Positions 1 through 11,180 of a stretch of 40,533 bases of DNA are shown here, in pieces (the stretch's first letter is position 1; every line of letters begins with the position of its first letter). The notes under the pieces were generated by a model. It was given only the letters and a program-made list of their open reading frames with translations. It was not told where the DNA came from and searched no databases. The DNA comes from Gamarada debralockiae. Lineage: Eukaryota; Ascomycota; Leotiomycetes; Helotiales; Hyphodiscaceae. The position numbers were made by a program, and so were the translations under genes. The stretch covers positions 1-40,533 of the forward strand of contig NXFV01001786.1 of the NCBI GenBank assembly GCA_002803225.1. Direction: 5' to 3'.

Positions 1-1905
1 ATTTTCACGCTCCCTTTCCCAAGCCTTTGATAATGTTCCTTAAGAACAATAAGGATCCCTGGCACCGCATATCGGCATGTAGGTGCCTCGCAGTTCGCAA
101 TAGCCTGGGTTTTGCCATTATAGCAATGTGTCTATTTTCACACCAGAAGGCCATGTCCTGCATTTTTCGATATTATCCCCCCCAAGCTCACGATCTAATA
201 GCAATTAAATCAGCGACTCACTATATCATAGCAGTTCGCCAAGCAGAAACAACTGTGAAAATCTCATAGCCAGTAGCTGTTCAGAAGGGGAAGAGGGGCG
301 GAGCTGAAGAAAGTTTGATGAATTCAGAACCATGATGGCTGCGTCTCATGGTAGTATCCAGAGTAGAACTTGTTGGCAGGTCTAGAAGGTACGGTGATAT
401 CTAGACCGAGAATATCAGACTGACCGTCGGCTAGACCGAACAGCTAGAGTCAAACTGAAGATATAAGGGAAGGGGTATACTTCGCGGAAAGAGTAGAGAC
501 GTTGAAGAATTGAAGATTATCAAGCCTACTTTGGACTAGCTTCATATGAATCCCTCTCATAAGGCCTCTCATACCAACAGAACTCAGTTTTCCAGTCGGG
601 ATTCGGGAATGTTGTTCCGAAATTACTTGCTTTCCCTTGCTGCTTGTCCCTCAGGGTCGCTGTGTTAACATGGAGAGTTCCAATGGGCAGTAACATGCCC
701 GGTAAAGAGCGGAGTCGTTGCTAAGACAAGGACCTTCATTTTAGGAGAGGACAAAGGAGACAATAAACATTTAGTCCAAGTTTTTATAAGATGATCTTTT
801 GAGGTGAGGCTCAGGTGAAAAATCTGTTATACCATCGGAATCTCGACACTTCCCAAGCCTCTGGCTCACGTGACCCGCACCCAAGACCTGGCTTCGGCTT
901 AGGTCTGCGCACTAAAAACCCGGCCCCCAAACAACTACTTCAGAAGGTTATTTTTGTCCCCTTGTACGTTTTACTAGGGCTGCGCATTCTAAAAATAGCC
1001 ATCTCTTGCCTTTTACTCCCCTATTTTCCCTCCCGTCTTCTCTCCTATCGTCTCCCCTATCTTCTCTCGATACGTTTAACCGCGATTGTTAGGCTAAACC
1101 TGTGCCTCGGCGTTTCAATTATTAATAGAAGTATGCATTTTTCTCACATGTCCCTGCACACAGTAAACAAACGAGTCAAATAAAGTTTGAGCTAATTCGT
1201 ATTTCCTGCATGACAAGTCATACTGTATGTAGCAAAACAATTTCCGATCGGAACGAATTTACATATTGGGATCAAGCGGATGATATTATTGCGCTGATGG
1301 ACGTATCGCTCATCTCTCATCCTTGTCGTGCAGGACGATCTCAAGGTTGAGAAGGCAATTAGCACCTGCATCTGCATTGGTGCCAGTCGCTTTTACACCT
1401 CGCGCTCTCCTATCCTTCGTGTCGCGGCCAATGTCCTTGTAGCGGCCACGGCGGCAGATCAGAAAGATGTATTTATCCACGTCCGTAGCATCTGGGTTTC
1501 GACGCCGACACCGGGGAAATCGTGAACCTCTCTATCTAAGCTTGCGGCGGGAAACCGAGACGTCGCGAGTGTAACTCATCAGGCGCAATTGGGTTGGCCA
1601 ATACTCCGATGCTGATAACATCGATGCAATGCTCCAGAGCGGCCGCGATCCTGAGAAAATTTTGCCTAGGCCAGGAGAGATCAGAGTACCGGCACTGACA
1701 GTGTATGGGGATCAAGATGAGACATGCAAGCTTGAAAGGGTAGAGACAATAACGGATGATCTTGGTTCGTGCGAGTATGGGGCTCAAAGTCATTAGATAC
1801 AGTGGCCATTTAGCAAGCTCAGTGATTGTGTATCAGAGTCACGGAGGTACGCTGGTACAGCGGCTAAAATTTGTCACCTGTTGTATCGTGCTCATCCATA
1901 CGAAC
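1..1905. other. Gene-poor left end, no supported gene
   Basis: No open frame here carries a domain or splice structure I recognise. Short frames exist on both strands around 1.2-1.8 kb, where GC content rises locally, but they are broken by stops and match no family I know. A TCACGTGAC E-box-type palindrome sits at 866-874. Two similar stretches, CTGCGCACTAAAAA near 906 and CTGCGCATTCTAAAAA near 981, may be a degenerate repeat. I see nothing else. Confidence 0.5.
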
Positions 1906-1907
1906 TA

Positions 1908-2578
1908 TTCGTAAATTGTACTACGCGGTTCATCAATTGGACGATAAATGCGAATTGGACATCTGATTAGTCAATTAAGCCGTGGGGTCCATATTTCACT
2001 ACAAGCTCTATGGGAACTATCAGTTACGGGATCTATATAGTGTTCTTTTAAAATTTTTAAGAAGGAAAGAAAGCATAGTAACAAACACATGCCTTGTCGG
2101 TTCGCTAATCTATCCCCATACTAGTGATTCTTGCTCATTAACGTCACGACCAGGAGTCAAAACTCACGGCTCTCTACTCCCGACGAAGATTTAAGAAAGA
2201 TATACAACCTCTAGGACGAAAACCATAGCTTGATTTGGTTTTGGGGGGGGGGGGTGGGGGTGAGGGGGAGAGGTGCTAATTTCTCTTGCGATCGAGAGTT
2301 ACCCCTCACTTATGCTGACAACTGACGTTAATCAAGAACTCTTCTTGAATTTTAAGGCGTTTTATTGACGAGGGGGAATCAAGCTTAGTACCCAAATTCA
2401 GGGGTTAAATTAGGCACGCAGCACGGTGGGGGCGGAAACCTAATTACGAGCCCTATAAAGAAAATAAGATGCTGATCAATTAGACTACTATTGTCCAATC
2501 AGATAAATGGAATTCACGTCCATATGAAATTGTCCAATTAGATGTCCAATTGATGAATTAAATAGTCTAGTTTACGAA
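1908..2578. mobile_element. MITE-like element with imperfect terminal inverted repeats
   Basis: The left end begins TTCGTAAATTGTACTA and continues to TTCATCAATTGGAC. The reverse complement of the right end begins TTCGTAAACTAGACTA and also continues to TTCATCAATTGGAC, so about 35 bp match imperfectly. Just inside, the octamer-like motif AATTGGAC recurs on both sides: plus orientation near 1936 and 1952, reverse orientation near 2489, 2530 and 2543. Subterminal repeats of this kind are common in non-autonomous DNA transposons. A TA dinucleotide flanks each end (1906-1907 and 2579-2580), which would fit a TA target duplication of the Tc1/mariner type. The interior has no transposase frame. That it is a non-autonomous element is inference; I cannot see other genomic copies. 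Confidence 0.55.
2243..2268 (+). repeat. G-rich tract inside the MITE-like element
   Basis: A run of 12 G is followed by T, five G, TGA and five G. It is a low-complexity tract with quadruplex-forming potential on the plus strand. Confidence 0.7.
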
Positions 2579-3336
2579 TATCTGGTTTGATGAGCATACA
2601 ACACACCGCCTTGTTTGCCCTCCAATCAGGTCTTTGGTTTGAGTTTTCTAATTGGTGGCAGAGTCAAGGCAGGGATCTACTGGCCGGAGCTGAAGCTGGG
2701 GAACTTGTCGTATGGATTTTCCCTCAGCCCTGTCTCTTTCTACTACAGTACAGCATCCCCCCTAGTGCCACAAAGGGGTTGTGTTCCCCCTCTTCCCCCT
2801 CTATATATAAACCTAAATTCTCTGCTTTTACAAGGGACCTGTGGGTATCATTCCAGGGTGTCTACCAAATAGAAATTGCGGCTCCAAGGTCTTGACAGGC
2901 CCTGTCAACCTTCTACAAGCACCTGCTGTCTGCTACACTGACCAATTTTTGGCCTGAGCCACGAGACCTACCAGGGTTTCCACCATTCAGAGCAAGTCTT
3001 TCACCACTTCCAGGGAATAAAGGTGTATTTAAAGAGAAGCGGGAGGCAGGGAAGGGGGGAAAGGGGGGGTGGAAGGCATGGCAAAACATCCATACCAGTC
3101 TGGATACACTAGTGATTAAACCCGGGGGGAAGCAAATGTGGGGTCGTTTAGATGGAACCTAATCTGTAGGGCTGCTGCCTTGCGATTTTATGAATAGTAA
3201 CATCGGGCTAAGGGTAGCCGCATCCCGGGGTTATAATAGTATGATTACTCCATATGATCATCCTCGAGAGTCACTGTGGATTCTATTTAACATACAAAAA
3301 CATATCTTAACTTCGATAGAAATCGAGTGCTTCCCC
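2579..3336. other. Intergenic region upstream of the membrane-protein gene
   Basis: It contains a 102-codon open frame (2587-2895) with no recognisable domain and a second overlapping frame, so neither is convincing. Purine-rich G runs occur around 3045-3072. TATATATAAA at about 2801-2810 is TATA-like but lies more than 500 bp from the chosen start at 3337. Confidence 0.4.
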
Positions 3337-5839
3337 ATGTCCCGCAAGCACCCCTTCGAACCCCTCGAATTGCGACCCTTCTCTCACTTGGATATCGCGG
3401 ATTTAGGTATCGACGACATCATGGCATCTCAACCACGGTGGGGGTTGAATTCCACAAAAACAGCGTCTCCTTCAACGACTTTCTGCCTCCCTGAAGACGA
3501 GTCAGAGGGCAAAAGTCAGAGTCAGCCAACACTTAGCTCCACCAGCACTGTCAACCACAACCCTGGAGCATGCTATGCACCGATGCATGATACCTACAAG
3601 GGCCAGAACGAATGGTTGCATTCGCAGAACGAGTCGCTTCGAACGTCCTTATTGCAGCCCAAACGTAAAAGATTTGCATCAACGTGGGCCACAGCAGTTC
3701 TATCAGTCATCACGTCGGCCTTCGCAGTGTACTACGCGTATAGAGTTATGGTAGATGAGAATGCGCTCCCCTCGTATCTTCTGCTGCAACCAGGCACTAC
3801 TGTGTTGGTTGTCAACATCCTGTCCCACGTTGTCGCCTTCTTGTGTTATAGTTTGTTCAGGGATACCATGGAAGCTTTGCGTTGGGCGTTGGCATGCCGC
3901 CCTGAAGGCATTTTACTCACCTCATTCCTTGCAATGAGTCGAGCTACACCTACAGTGGGAGTCCTCTACTTATTGGTGACCAAAGGCTCACATCAAATAT
4001 GGGCGCTGCAAAGGTATGATATTTCTACTTCCTCCCGTGTGCCTGTACCATCAATTCAGCAGCATCAGGCATATATCGTGCGATCAGATTTTTGGCACCG
4101 CGCAAACTTTTCGTTCTTATTGACATGAACACAATATTTTCTGCCATAGCCGCAAGTGTGAAAATGAAAGATGCACAGATGCGTCAATAATGACGGCGCA
4201 TAGTGTATTTCGTAGAATACCAGTGATCTTTCTTGACTACTGTTTTGGAGTTTTGAGGTCAGCTAATTGATTGAGGCAGGATACTATCTTCTTCATTCAT
4301 AAGTGTTCTTGGTCTCGTTTTGATCAGTGAGTATCTAACCAAAAGTATTTGTTGTTCCGTGTTAATAGTATAGCAGCGAATATTACTTTCAAGACGATTT
4401 ATACGCCATATAGTACAAATATTGACAGTACGAATGCCACTCAACGCGTTGTTGCCGGCCTCGCACCTGTAAGTTCATATGGTCTTGCGGATGTGCCACT
4501 TTCTATGGTCAATGTTTACGCTTCCTACGCAATAAGTTTTATTACCGATCCTCGGTTTGTGACAAGCATTGCGCCTGTCAGTTGCAGTGGAAAGGGGTGT
4601 ATCTCCATCTTCCTGCCGGGCGGGATGGATTCCGTTCGAGTTGATGATGGCACGGGGATATATACACTCTACAGTGGCAACTTTTCGGGCGCTTACTCGA
4701 CTATCGTTGTTAATAACGCGCCGGGCTATCAGATCGAATACGCCTCAATTAGTTCAGTAGATCCTGAATTTGAGTTTGATCAGAATACAGACTGCGAAAT
4801 GTATCTCCAGTCAATTGCAGATGGTCTTTATATTTGCATGGTAGAAAGGGATCTTCAATTATTCCTCGGTAAGAGCGCCCATCCCTCTCTATCCGATCGA
4901 CCACTCACCTAGGGGGAAATAGGCTGGAGCGTCTGCGACCCAATTACTAATGCCTTGGGTCTGTGCCAAACAGACCTGAGCTGGACGGAGACTATACGGT
5001 GGAATACAACCGTGGCAATGTACAGCAGACAGGCAACGGTAGCATATGACAGCCAAAACGTTTCTGTTCTCAGCACGTTGTCGATCACGGAGCCGAACCC
5101 CTACCCAGTCCCTATAGCAGACTTCAAGTTATGGTGTGACCTCGTTCTGGCGCCTGTTCCGACAGTCTTAAACATGACTTCGAATGAGACTACCTTTGAT
5201 AACGGAGGGACCAATTTCGATGTCGAATATAGCTTATCCTACCTTCTAAGACTGTACGAGAGCGACTATGGTACCTATTTAGATGGTGGACTTAGTTTGC
5301 TACGCGGCTTCCTGGCTGTACCGTTCCAGTTCTCCACAGCACTCCAACAGATGGGCAACATGACCCTTCTTCCCCAAGAAAACCATGTTACTGCTTCGCT
5401 CTCCAAATCCTCGTATCGCGCAATGGTTGATCTGTGGACGGTCTGCGTATTTGGCTTCCTTGCGTTCCTCTTGACCTCCTGGGGCGTCGGTTGTCTTATC
5501 TGGATCAGCTTTTACGGACCGAACAGCCCCAACACTTCCTTCTTCCCCGAAATTGATATCACGTCCAAGAGCAGCGTCCACACGACCCGGCAGCCCTATT
5601 ATTCCAATTACGGTCGCCAGATGATCGAGATAGCAGATGAGACCTTGGAGGATCTGGGGAAGTTGACCAGATCCTATGGCCTAGGAAATGGCAAATCAAG
5701 TGCTGTTATTCGAGCGATTCGTGGGAAGCGTGTTTTCTGCGGTTCGTGTCCAGGGTCGCGGGATGAAGAGAATATTATTGTGCTGGTGATGGAAAGGGGT
5801 AAGGTTAAGATTTTAAATCAGCATGAGAAGTATGCATAA
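3337..5839 (+). CDS. Fungal multi-pass membrane protein with large glycosylated external domain
   Basis: This looks like one of the ascomycete-specific integral membrane proteins of about 700 residues and unknown function. It has a disordered N-terminus, helices near residues 110-135 (TWATAVLSVITSAFAVYYAY) and 150-175, and the family-like stretch EALRWALACRPEG. A large, probably extracellular domain follows, with Cys pairs (APVSCSGKGC, GWSVCDPIT) and many N-glycosylation sites (ANIT, WNTT). A last helix (TVCVFGFLAFLLTSWGVGCL) precedes a cytoplasmic tail. Proposed exons are 3337-4013, 4088-4155, 4374-4868 and 4923-5839 (718 aa). The first and last introns are well supported. The middle one (218 bp, poor donor GTGTGA) is only the one that keeps frame. 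If it is wrong, the gene has an unseen small exon or is damaged between 4156 and 4373. I chose the ATG at 3337, but upstream in-frame ATGs exist at 3190 and 3241. Confidence 0.6.
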
Positions 5840-7893
5840 AGGACATCTTAAGGAATAGCGACTGCCTGGATCTCCGAGCGATGTTTATGAATTTGAATTG
5901 AGGGATTGAGATAAGGATCTGCTTGGGTTGTACGCTCCCGTATATAATACTGCTCTCTCCCACCTCATTCTACTATGGATGGTATGGAGAGTAACCAATG
6001 AAGTGTTCTCTTTTTAGCACCCCTGTCTCCTGCGGGCCCTTTGGGTTTGGGTTAAGGAGTCTGTCTAAGTTGAAACAGACTGAGGAACACGTAGTGCAAC
6101 ATAATTTGGAAGTAGAAGGACTCTGGATACCAACCAGTGATGGAATGTAGGCAATATATTTGGAGATGAGCTATCAGCACATGCGTGAGATATCAAACAT
6201 CCTGCTGGACATTCACATTATGCTGTTCGAACATCGGTTCGAACATGCTAGGTCCAACTGTACTTCTCTTTATTGTTCTGCGATACCAATCTACATTTTC
6301 ATGCCATCATGACTTTGCTTCGGCTTCCGCCTTAAGAATTTCTTTCTGCCCTTCAAATGCGAAGATATCAAGACAGGCTGTAAATTCTGCGACGGGCTCT
6401 CGTTTTGGGTGCAACTTGCAGACTCTTGCATCACAACTGTTACAAGACCCGCAAAGCATGTAGCTCTTGCGCAAATTATCATCGTGACTGGCCAGTTCCA
6501 GCCGAAACCGAAACCGAGCCTCCAAACGAGTACTGAGAAATAGTTTTCCGTGCGAATTCACGTGGCAGTGAGTAGGTTAATCCTTACTCTACGCTAGCGA
6601 CACAGCGAGTTAACTACGGTATAGGAAGTAACCTTTGTGCTCATTTGCTTTGCATCCCACAATGTTTATAAATTTTGCTATCTTCGTTGATCTGTTGCTT
6701 TTTGGTTCACTATTAAAGCACTTCATTCTGCGCTGACCATGTAAAGTTATCTGTCCAGGTTGCTCTCTCGGTCTGTTGGCTGGCCACCAGAAACATCAAA
6801 TGAATCGGGCTCTATAATAGGAGTATCTGGTTCCTACTAATATCAATTCTCTTTGGCTATTTCCATTGTTTCCTCAAGTCCTAGGTAGCTTTACACTTGA
6901 TGTGGCATAATCTGTCCAATAAATCAGCGTATCTGGAATATAATCTGCATTGCAGACATGTTGGAGCAGTCGACAGGATCTGTCGAGGTAGTAGTTTGAA
7001 CAGAGGCGGCGAACAAGCTTGCAAGGGAAGCAACAGCCACCAAAGGGAGAGGCCCCTTGTATACACTCTCAGTTTTAGCTATTCAGGATAGTCCTAACTA
7101 TGCGCCGGGCGGTGGAGCGAGTCTGGTTGCTTCACTAAGGTCTGCCATTTTGTGACTTGTGAGCAGACATCTCAAACCGGAAGGCTGGATGGGAAGCAAG
7201 GGATCCAGCATCGTGAGGTTTGTACAACATCATGACCAGATCTGGCTATGGCTTGCTCGCTAGACTTGTAACGGGAAAAATGGGGAAGAGGGTGCAGGAA
7301 CCCTATGACTTATAACTCACCACATGCTACCACTCCGCAAACCTCTTGCAAGGTAAGTCAGAGCCATCTCCGGGGCTGAGAAGAGATTTCTTTCACTGCA
7401 GCCACAAGAATGATTATCTCTTGTGTGGGCAAAACAAAGTCATCGTGATACCTATGAAAAGTAATTTTCCAGGAGTAATTTCTCCGGGTCTTATCACATA
7501 TATCACTTTTATCTTCTTAGGCTTTCAAGCAGTCTTCTTCTTCCTTTTGGGCGCTTAGCCTGCTTTCGGCATATTCCACCAGGCTCCTTAGGCTTCAGAA
7601 TAATTGCGGAATTACATCTCAATGGCCAGCGTCGGTTTGCACTGCCCAGTTCAGCTGGCGGTGCGCTGTTGCGGAAAGAAACGATGTCGTCTCTTGCGGC
7701 TTGCAGCTATTTACTAAGGTGAGAAGTTACAAAATTGAGCTGAAGGTCCTCTCTGCCTCACTGGCTGACAACTCTGTGAGGTATGTGTCGTACCATCCAC
7801 TGCTAACTGCTTGGATACCATCATCAAACGTCTCGCCCACAATAAAGTAAGCCACTATTCCTCGAACTACCTTTCACCTTTATACACACAGCT
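5840..7893. other. 2 kb gene-poor stretch
   Basis: No complete gene is supported. Two weak items are present. On the minus strand, 6307-6561 is an 84-codon frame ending in a cysteine cluster (CGSCNSCDARVC) and an acidic C-terminus. On the plus strand, 7346-7558 ends in a hydrophobic segment (ITYITFIFLGFQAVFFFLLG). Neither has an ATG context, partner exon or domain that I can defend. A pair of GTTCGAAC palindromes lies at 6225-6232 and 6237-6244. Confidence 0.4.
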
Positions 7894-8421
7894 ATGAAGT
7901 ACTTCAAAGCTGCCGTTTGGCAATTGTGCTGTGTACAAAGCTTCTCGTAGCAGCCGGCACCTGCCTTCCATTAACTACAAACAGCGACCTCTGTACCAAC
8001 TCCTCTGGAACCATTTCCAGCGACGGTTTTGACGACGTTTTCTTGCTGGCGTGCTGTAATGAAGGAATAACGTCGATGTCGAGATACCGTCGGGTACGTT
8101 TATTACCTGCCTCAACGTGAACTGCACAAGCGTGTGTGATCTCTCGAAATATGAGAAGTGGTCTCGGATCGAAGTCTGCAAGAGTACCTGTATGCCTCTA
8201 CCCTCTACCGCACCACCCGCAACTCCGGGTGGCTCTTGCACCTTTGTTTGTTGGAAGAGCCACAGTCAGAGCAAGACCCGGGCGCCCAGATTTCCTGTGG
8301 AAATAAGACGAATATGTTTCAAGCACCATCGTCCGAAGTCCCTAAGGCTCTGGAACTCTCCCAAAAGCGACTGGATGTCTGTGACACATTGTCAGTTGAG
8401 ATGTTTGGGGGCGAAATATAG
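7894..8421 (+). pseudogene. Decayed cysteine-rich small secreted protein gene
   Basis: From the ATG at 7894 (MKYFKAA) the frame stops quickly, but a second frame entered around 7905-7917 continues as a hydrophobic signal-peptide-like core (LAIVLCTKLLVAAG) and a Thr/Ser-rich start with Cys residues up to LLACCNEG near 8064. Coding character then moves to another frame at about 8058-8068 (IPSGTFITCLNVNC, with further Cys up to FVC). It moves again at about 8245-8256 to a frame ending LDVCDTLSVEMFGGE with TAG at 8419-8421. That makes three frame changes without splice signals that would repair them. The Cys spacing and signal-like start suggest a secreted, effector-like protein. I recognise no named family. 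Sequencing errors are an alternative to true decay, but the breaks are not in homopolymers. Confidence 0.5.
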
Positions 8422-9171
8422 TGGCATTTTAGAGCTAGCTGATATCTAAGGAGCTGAAATACAAGGAGGGGAAGAGCTCTCTTATACTACAAAAGAGGGA
8501 AATACAGGCTATACCAGATTAGGCAGTTTCCAACCAACACACATATACTTCTGGTGTACAAGGTCGGATTGTCGACGCTGCTGTAGACGTGAGCGCCGCG
8601 GAACTTGGAGATGAAAATCATCCTAGAATTGCATCCGACTTTATACCACCCAGGTGGGGTGCATGTGCTTCGTTCGCCCTTCTTCCTTGAGAGAAAGCAA
8701 AAACTAGGTCAGCCATACTGTCAAACCTGACTGCGTATCCGTAAATTTGCAGATATTTGGGCTGAATGGAAAATATCTTGCACTGATCTGCGAGGCAAGC
8801 AAGTAATGACTCTAAGTAAGCAGCCAAAGAGAAACTGCGGAAACGATTATGCTAAATGGACGTATATCGAACTAGTCGTTACTGAAAACGATGAATACGA
8901 ACCCGAAATAGCAAGCCGAAGGCGATATATTGATCTATATTCATGAGAATAATACTTGAGGAAGCAACAAGACCAATTGACGCATCGCATCGTTCCTCCA
9001 TATCGTCTCAATCACTGACTGCTTAAGATGAACCAGAAACATCAGGATTCCCTAACTCAAACTCATCAAATCCCAAGTTGCCACTCCCAAACCTCTGCAC
9101 ACTTCCATCATTGACCATTGAATCGCCACATCACCCAACTAGGGAATGAGGGTTGTTTCGATGGCACCGAA
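8422..9171. other. Intergenic, nothing recognised
   Basis: Only short frames without domains are present, including a 69-codon frame on the minus strand at 8618-8827. I see no RNA gene or repeat. Confidence 0.4.
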
Positions 9172-10260
9172 TTATCCCCAGCCAGTGGAAGAGAGGATCG
9201 CAGTATTGTTCGCGACGTTGTCTGTGATGCGCACGGGGGCTATAACCTTGAGATGCGCAAGTTTGAGAGGGCTTGTCACTGGTCCTGGAGTGGTGGGCGT
9301 TGCTTGAACTTCAAGGAGTTGCACGCCAAGAGAATATGTGTTGTTCAGTATGTTGATACCGATGTTCAGGAACCCGAGCCAGCTGAGCGGGATGTGGGGA
9401 CCGAGGCCGTTGCCTGGACTGTCGACAGGGATGGGGCCGTCAGTCGGATCCGTTGCTGAGGTAGCTGAGGTAAATTTTACTGCGGCGACTGTCTTTTGAA
9501 GGATAGGATTCACCAGCCCAGTGATGACAGGCGTGCCGTTGCCGATGAACAAGGGAAGAATGATGTTGATTCCATACACCTTCTTGGTCACGACCTCAGT
9601 CCCACCACCTCCACGAGTAGTGACGATGATTTGAATGATACCCGTCTGGAGAGAATCGAAAGTCCATGAGATCTGCTTGCCAGAAACAATACCGGCGTCG
9701 GTGAGCTGGTGAGCAGTGCCGTCGAAATTAATGCTGGTAGTGCTAAGTGGAGCTGTAGTGAGGATAGATGCCGTGATTTGGAATGGCTCTCGGAAGAATT
9801 GAGGGAGAATAGCATCGGAGGCGGATGGTATAATTGTCGTTCCACTTGGAGTGGTGACAGGAGGCAGGCCAGGTGGCCCATCGTCAGCCGGGGCAGCAGT
9901 GGTGGTGCCGTTTGTGGTCGGTCAGGCGGCACCGCTGGGAAGAGGCTCGCCGTTGAAGTACTCGATGTCGACTTTCTTACCATCCGATAATTGGCGGTAA
10001 TGAAAATGACGGTGTTTGTGGGAAAGATCTCGAGATTTGGAAGCTCGATGGCAAAAGACTGGTCATGTGTGTATGGAGCTTCGCCACCAGTGATGGGGCC
10101 AACCCAGCAAACTTCAGTCCATTGAGCAGCTGTTCGCGTTGGAAGGAGATACCGGAGGTATAGCAGAGGGCATCACCAGAGGCGATGAGGATGAGACGCT
10201 TGAGACTGTGTTATATCTTGCTTGAAGGGTAGTGGCAGGAATGTGCCCCAAGAATCCCAT
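9172..10260 (-). pseudogene. Broken gene for an unrecognised protein of about 360 residues
   Basis: A plausible start in good context (CAACCATGGG, ATG at 10260-10258) gives MGFLGHIPATTLQARYNTVS. Coding character then continues in shifted frames: a first change at about 10190-10207 (LKRLILIASGDALCYTSG), a second at about 10095-10113 (WVGPITGGEAPYTHDQSFA) and a third at about 9981-9992 (DGKKVDIEYFNGEP). An in-frame TGA lies at 9924-9922. From there to the TAA at 9174-9172 the frame is open for about 250 codons, with a Pro/Thr-rich linker and a beta-rich segment (IQIIVTTRGGGGTEVV). No introns with usable signals fix these breaks. I do not recognise the family. There is no signal peptide at the proposed start, so it may be intracellular. 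It could be a recent pseudogene, or the 3' part could survive as a shorter gene. Confidence 0.5.
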
Positions 10261-11180
10261 GGTTGCGATTGTATTTTCGGGTGAAAGTCTTCTTGTTGTG
10301 GAAATGACGGAGTTAGAGCGATTGTGAAGAGAGTGATGATTTACGAAGAGAACATCCTCCGTCTTAAGTATTGCACTGTTGTAACGATAAGGGGGAGCTT
10401 TCTAGCCTCCTTGAGGGGCATCGCCGACTCGGCGAAACTGACCATGTCGCTGATACCAATTGTGGTAATCGAAAACGCTATTTCACAAGTTTTGGACGAT
10501 TTCAACCATCTGAAAACTCACATGCAAGGGAGGGAAAGCAACCCATCAAAAGTAGCAAGCAGCCATGTTCCCATTGACGAAGTATTTAAATGTCACTTGA
10601 AGAGTAACTTTTCACTAAGCCTTACTGTGGCACGTTGAAGAACACTGAACATTCAATCTAATCAACTGATGCTGGTTATAAAATCAACTAAACTTAACCG
10701 GAGGCGTATATTCTCAGGGCTGAGGTTCTCGTGGTCGGACGTCAGGTTCGACCAACTCAACCGATAGGATGACATCTTCAAGTCTGACAGGCGGCGCCAC
10801 CCGCTTTGGGCTGAGAACCTCCACCTTTAAACATTCTCCCGAACATCGACATCATCAAACACGGTGTAAGGAAAACGCCTTCAAATATATCATGTCCGCC
10901 TTTGCATGTATTATTTCGACACCGCAACTTCGAACGGCCAAAATTAAAACTTCGCAGGGAACTACCACCTAGGCCTCAATGTGAATAACTCAATTCGCAT
11001 GTAATTACGCCTAGGCCGATCTACTATACAAGTAATCCTCACAGTAGGTTTTCTTCTTGGGTATATCCGAGACTCCCATCCGTCCATGCCATGCAGTTTG
11101 TTCCCTAGCCAGATTAAAGCGCCAAGTTTTATGCCCAGCATCCATAATAAATATGAATATAATACACTTAACACCAAATC
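10261..11180. other. Intergenic region between the broken gene and the HIR3 3' end
   Basis: A 104-codon frame at 10324-10638 (plus) has no domain and overlaps a second frame. A short inverted repeat is present: GAGGTTCTC near 10722 and GAGAACCTC near 10819. Nothing else is recognised. Confidence 0.4.

Noticed and set aside
1328..1793. GC-richer overlapping frames on both strands, possible gene fragment
   Set aside because: No family resemblance, no splice structure, and stops break every frame; kept only as a note on the gap.
2587..2895. 102-codon plus-strand frame near the MITE-like element
   Set aside because: It overlaps another frame and has Pro/Ser low-complexity sequence and no domain; no evidence of translation.
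4869..4912. 44-bp intron ending at CCTAG in the membrane-protein gene
   Set aside because: It shifts the frame; the 54-bp version ending at AATAG (4922) restores GWSVCDP in frame.
10745..10760. AGGTTCGACCAA resembling a tRNA B-box
   Set aside because: It lacks the rest of the B-box consensus, and there is no A-box or acceptor-stem pairing around it.
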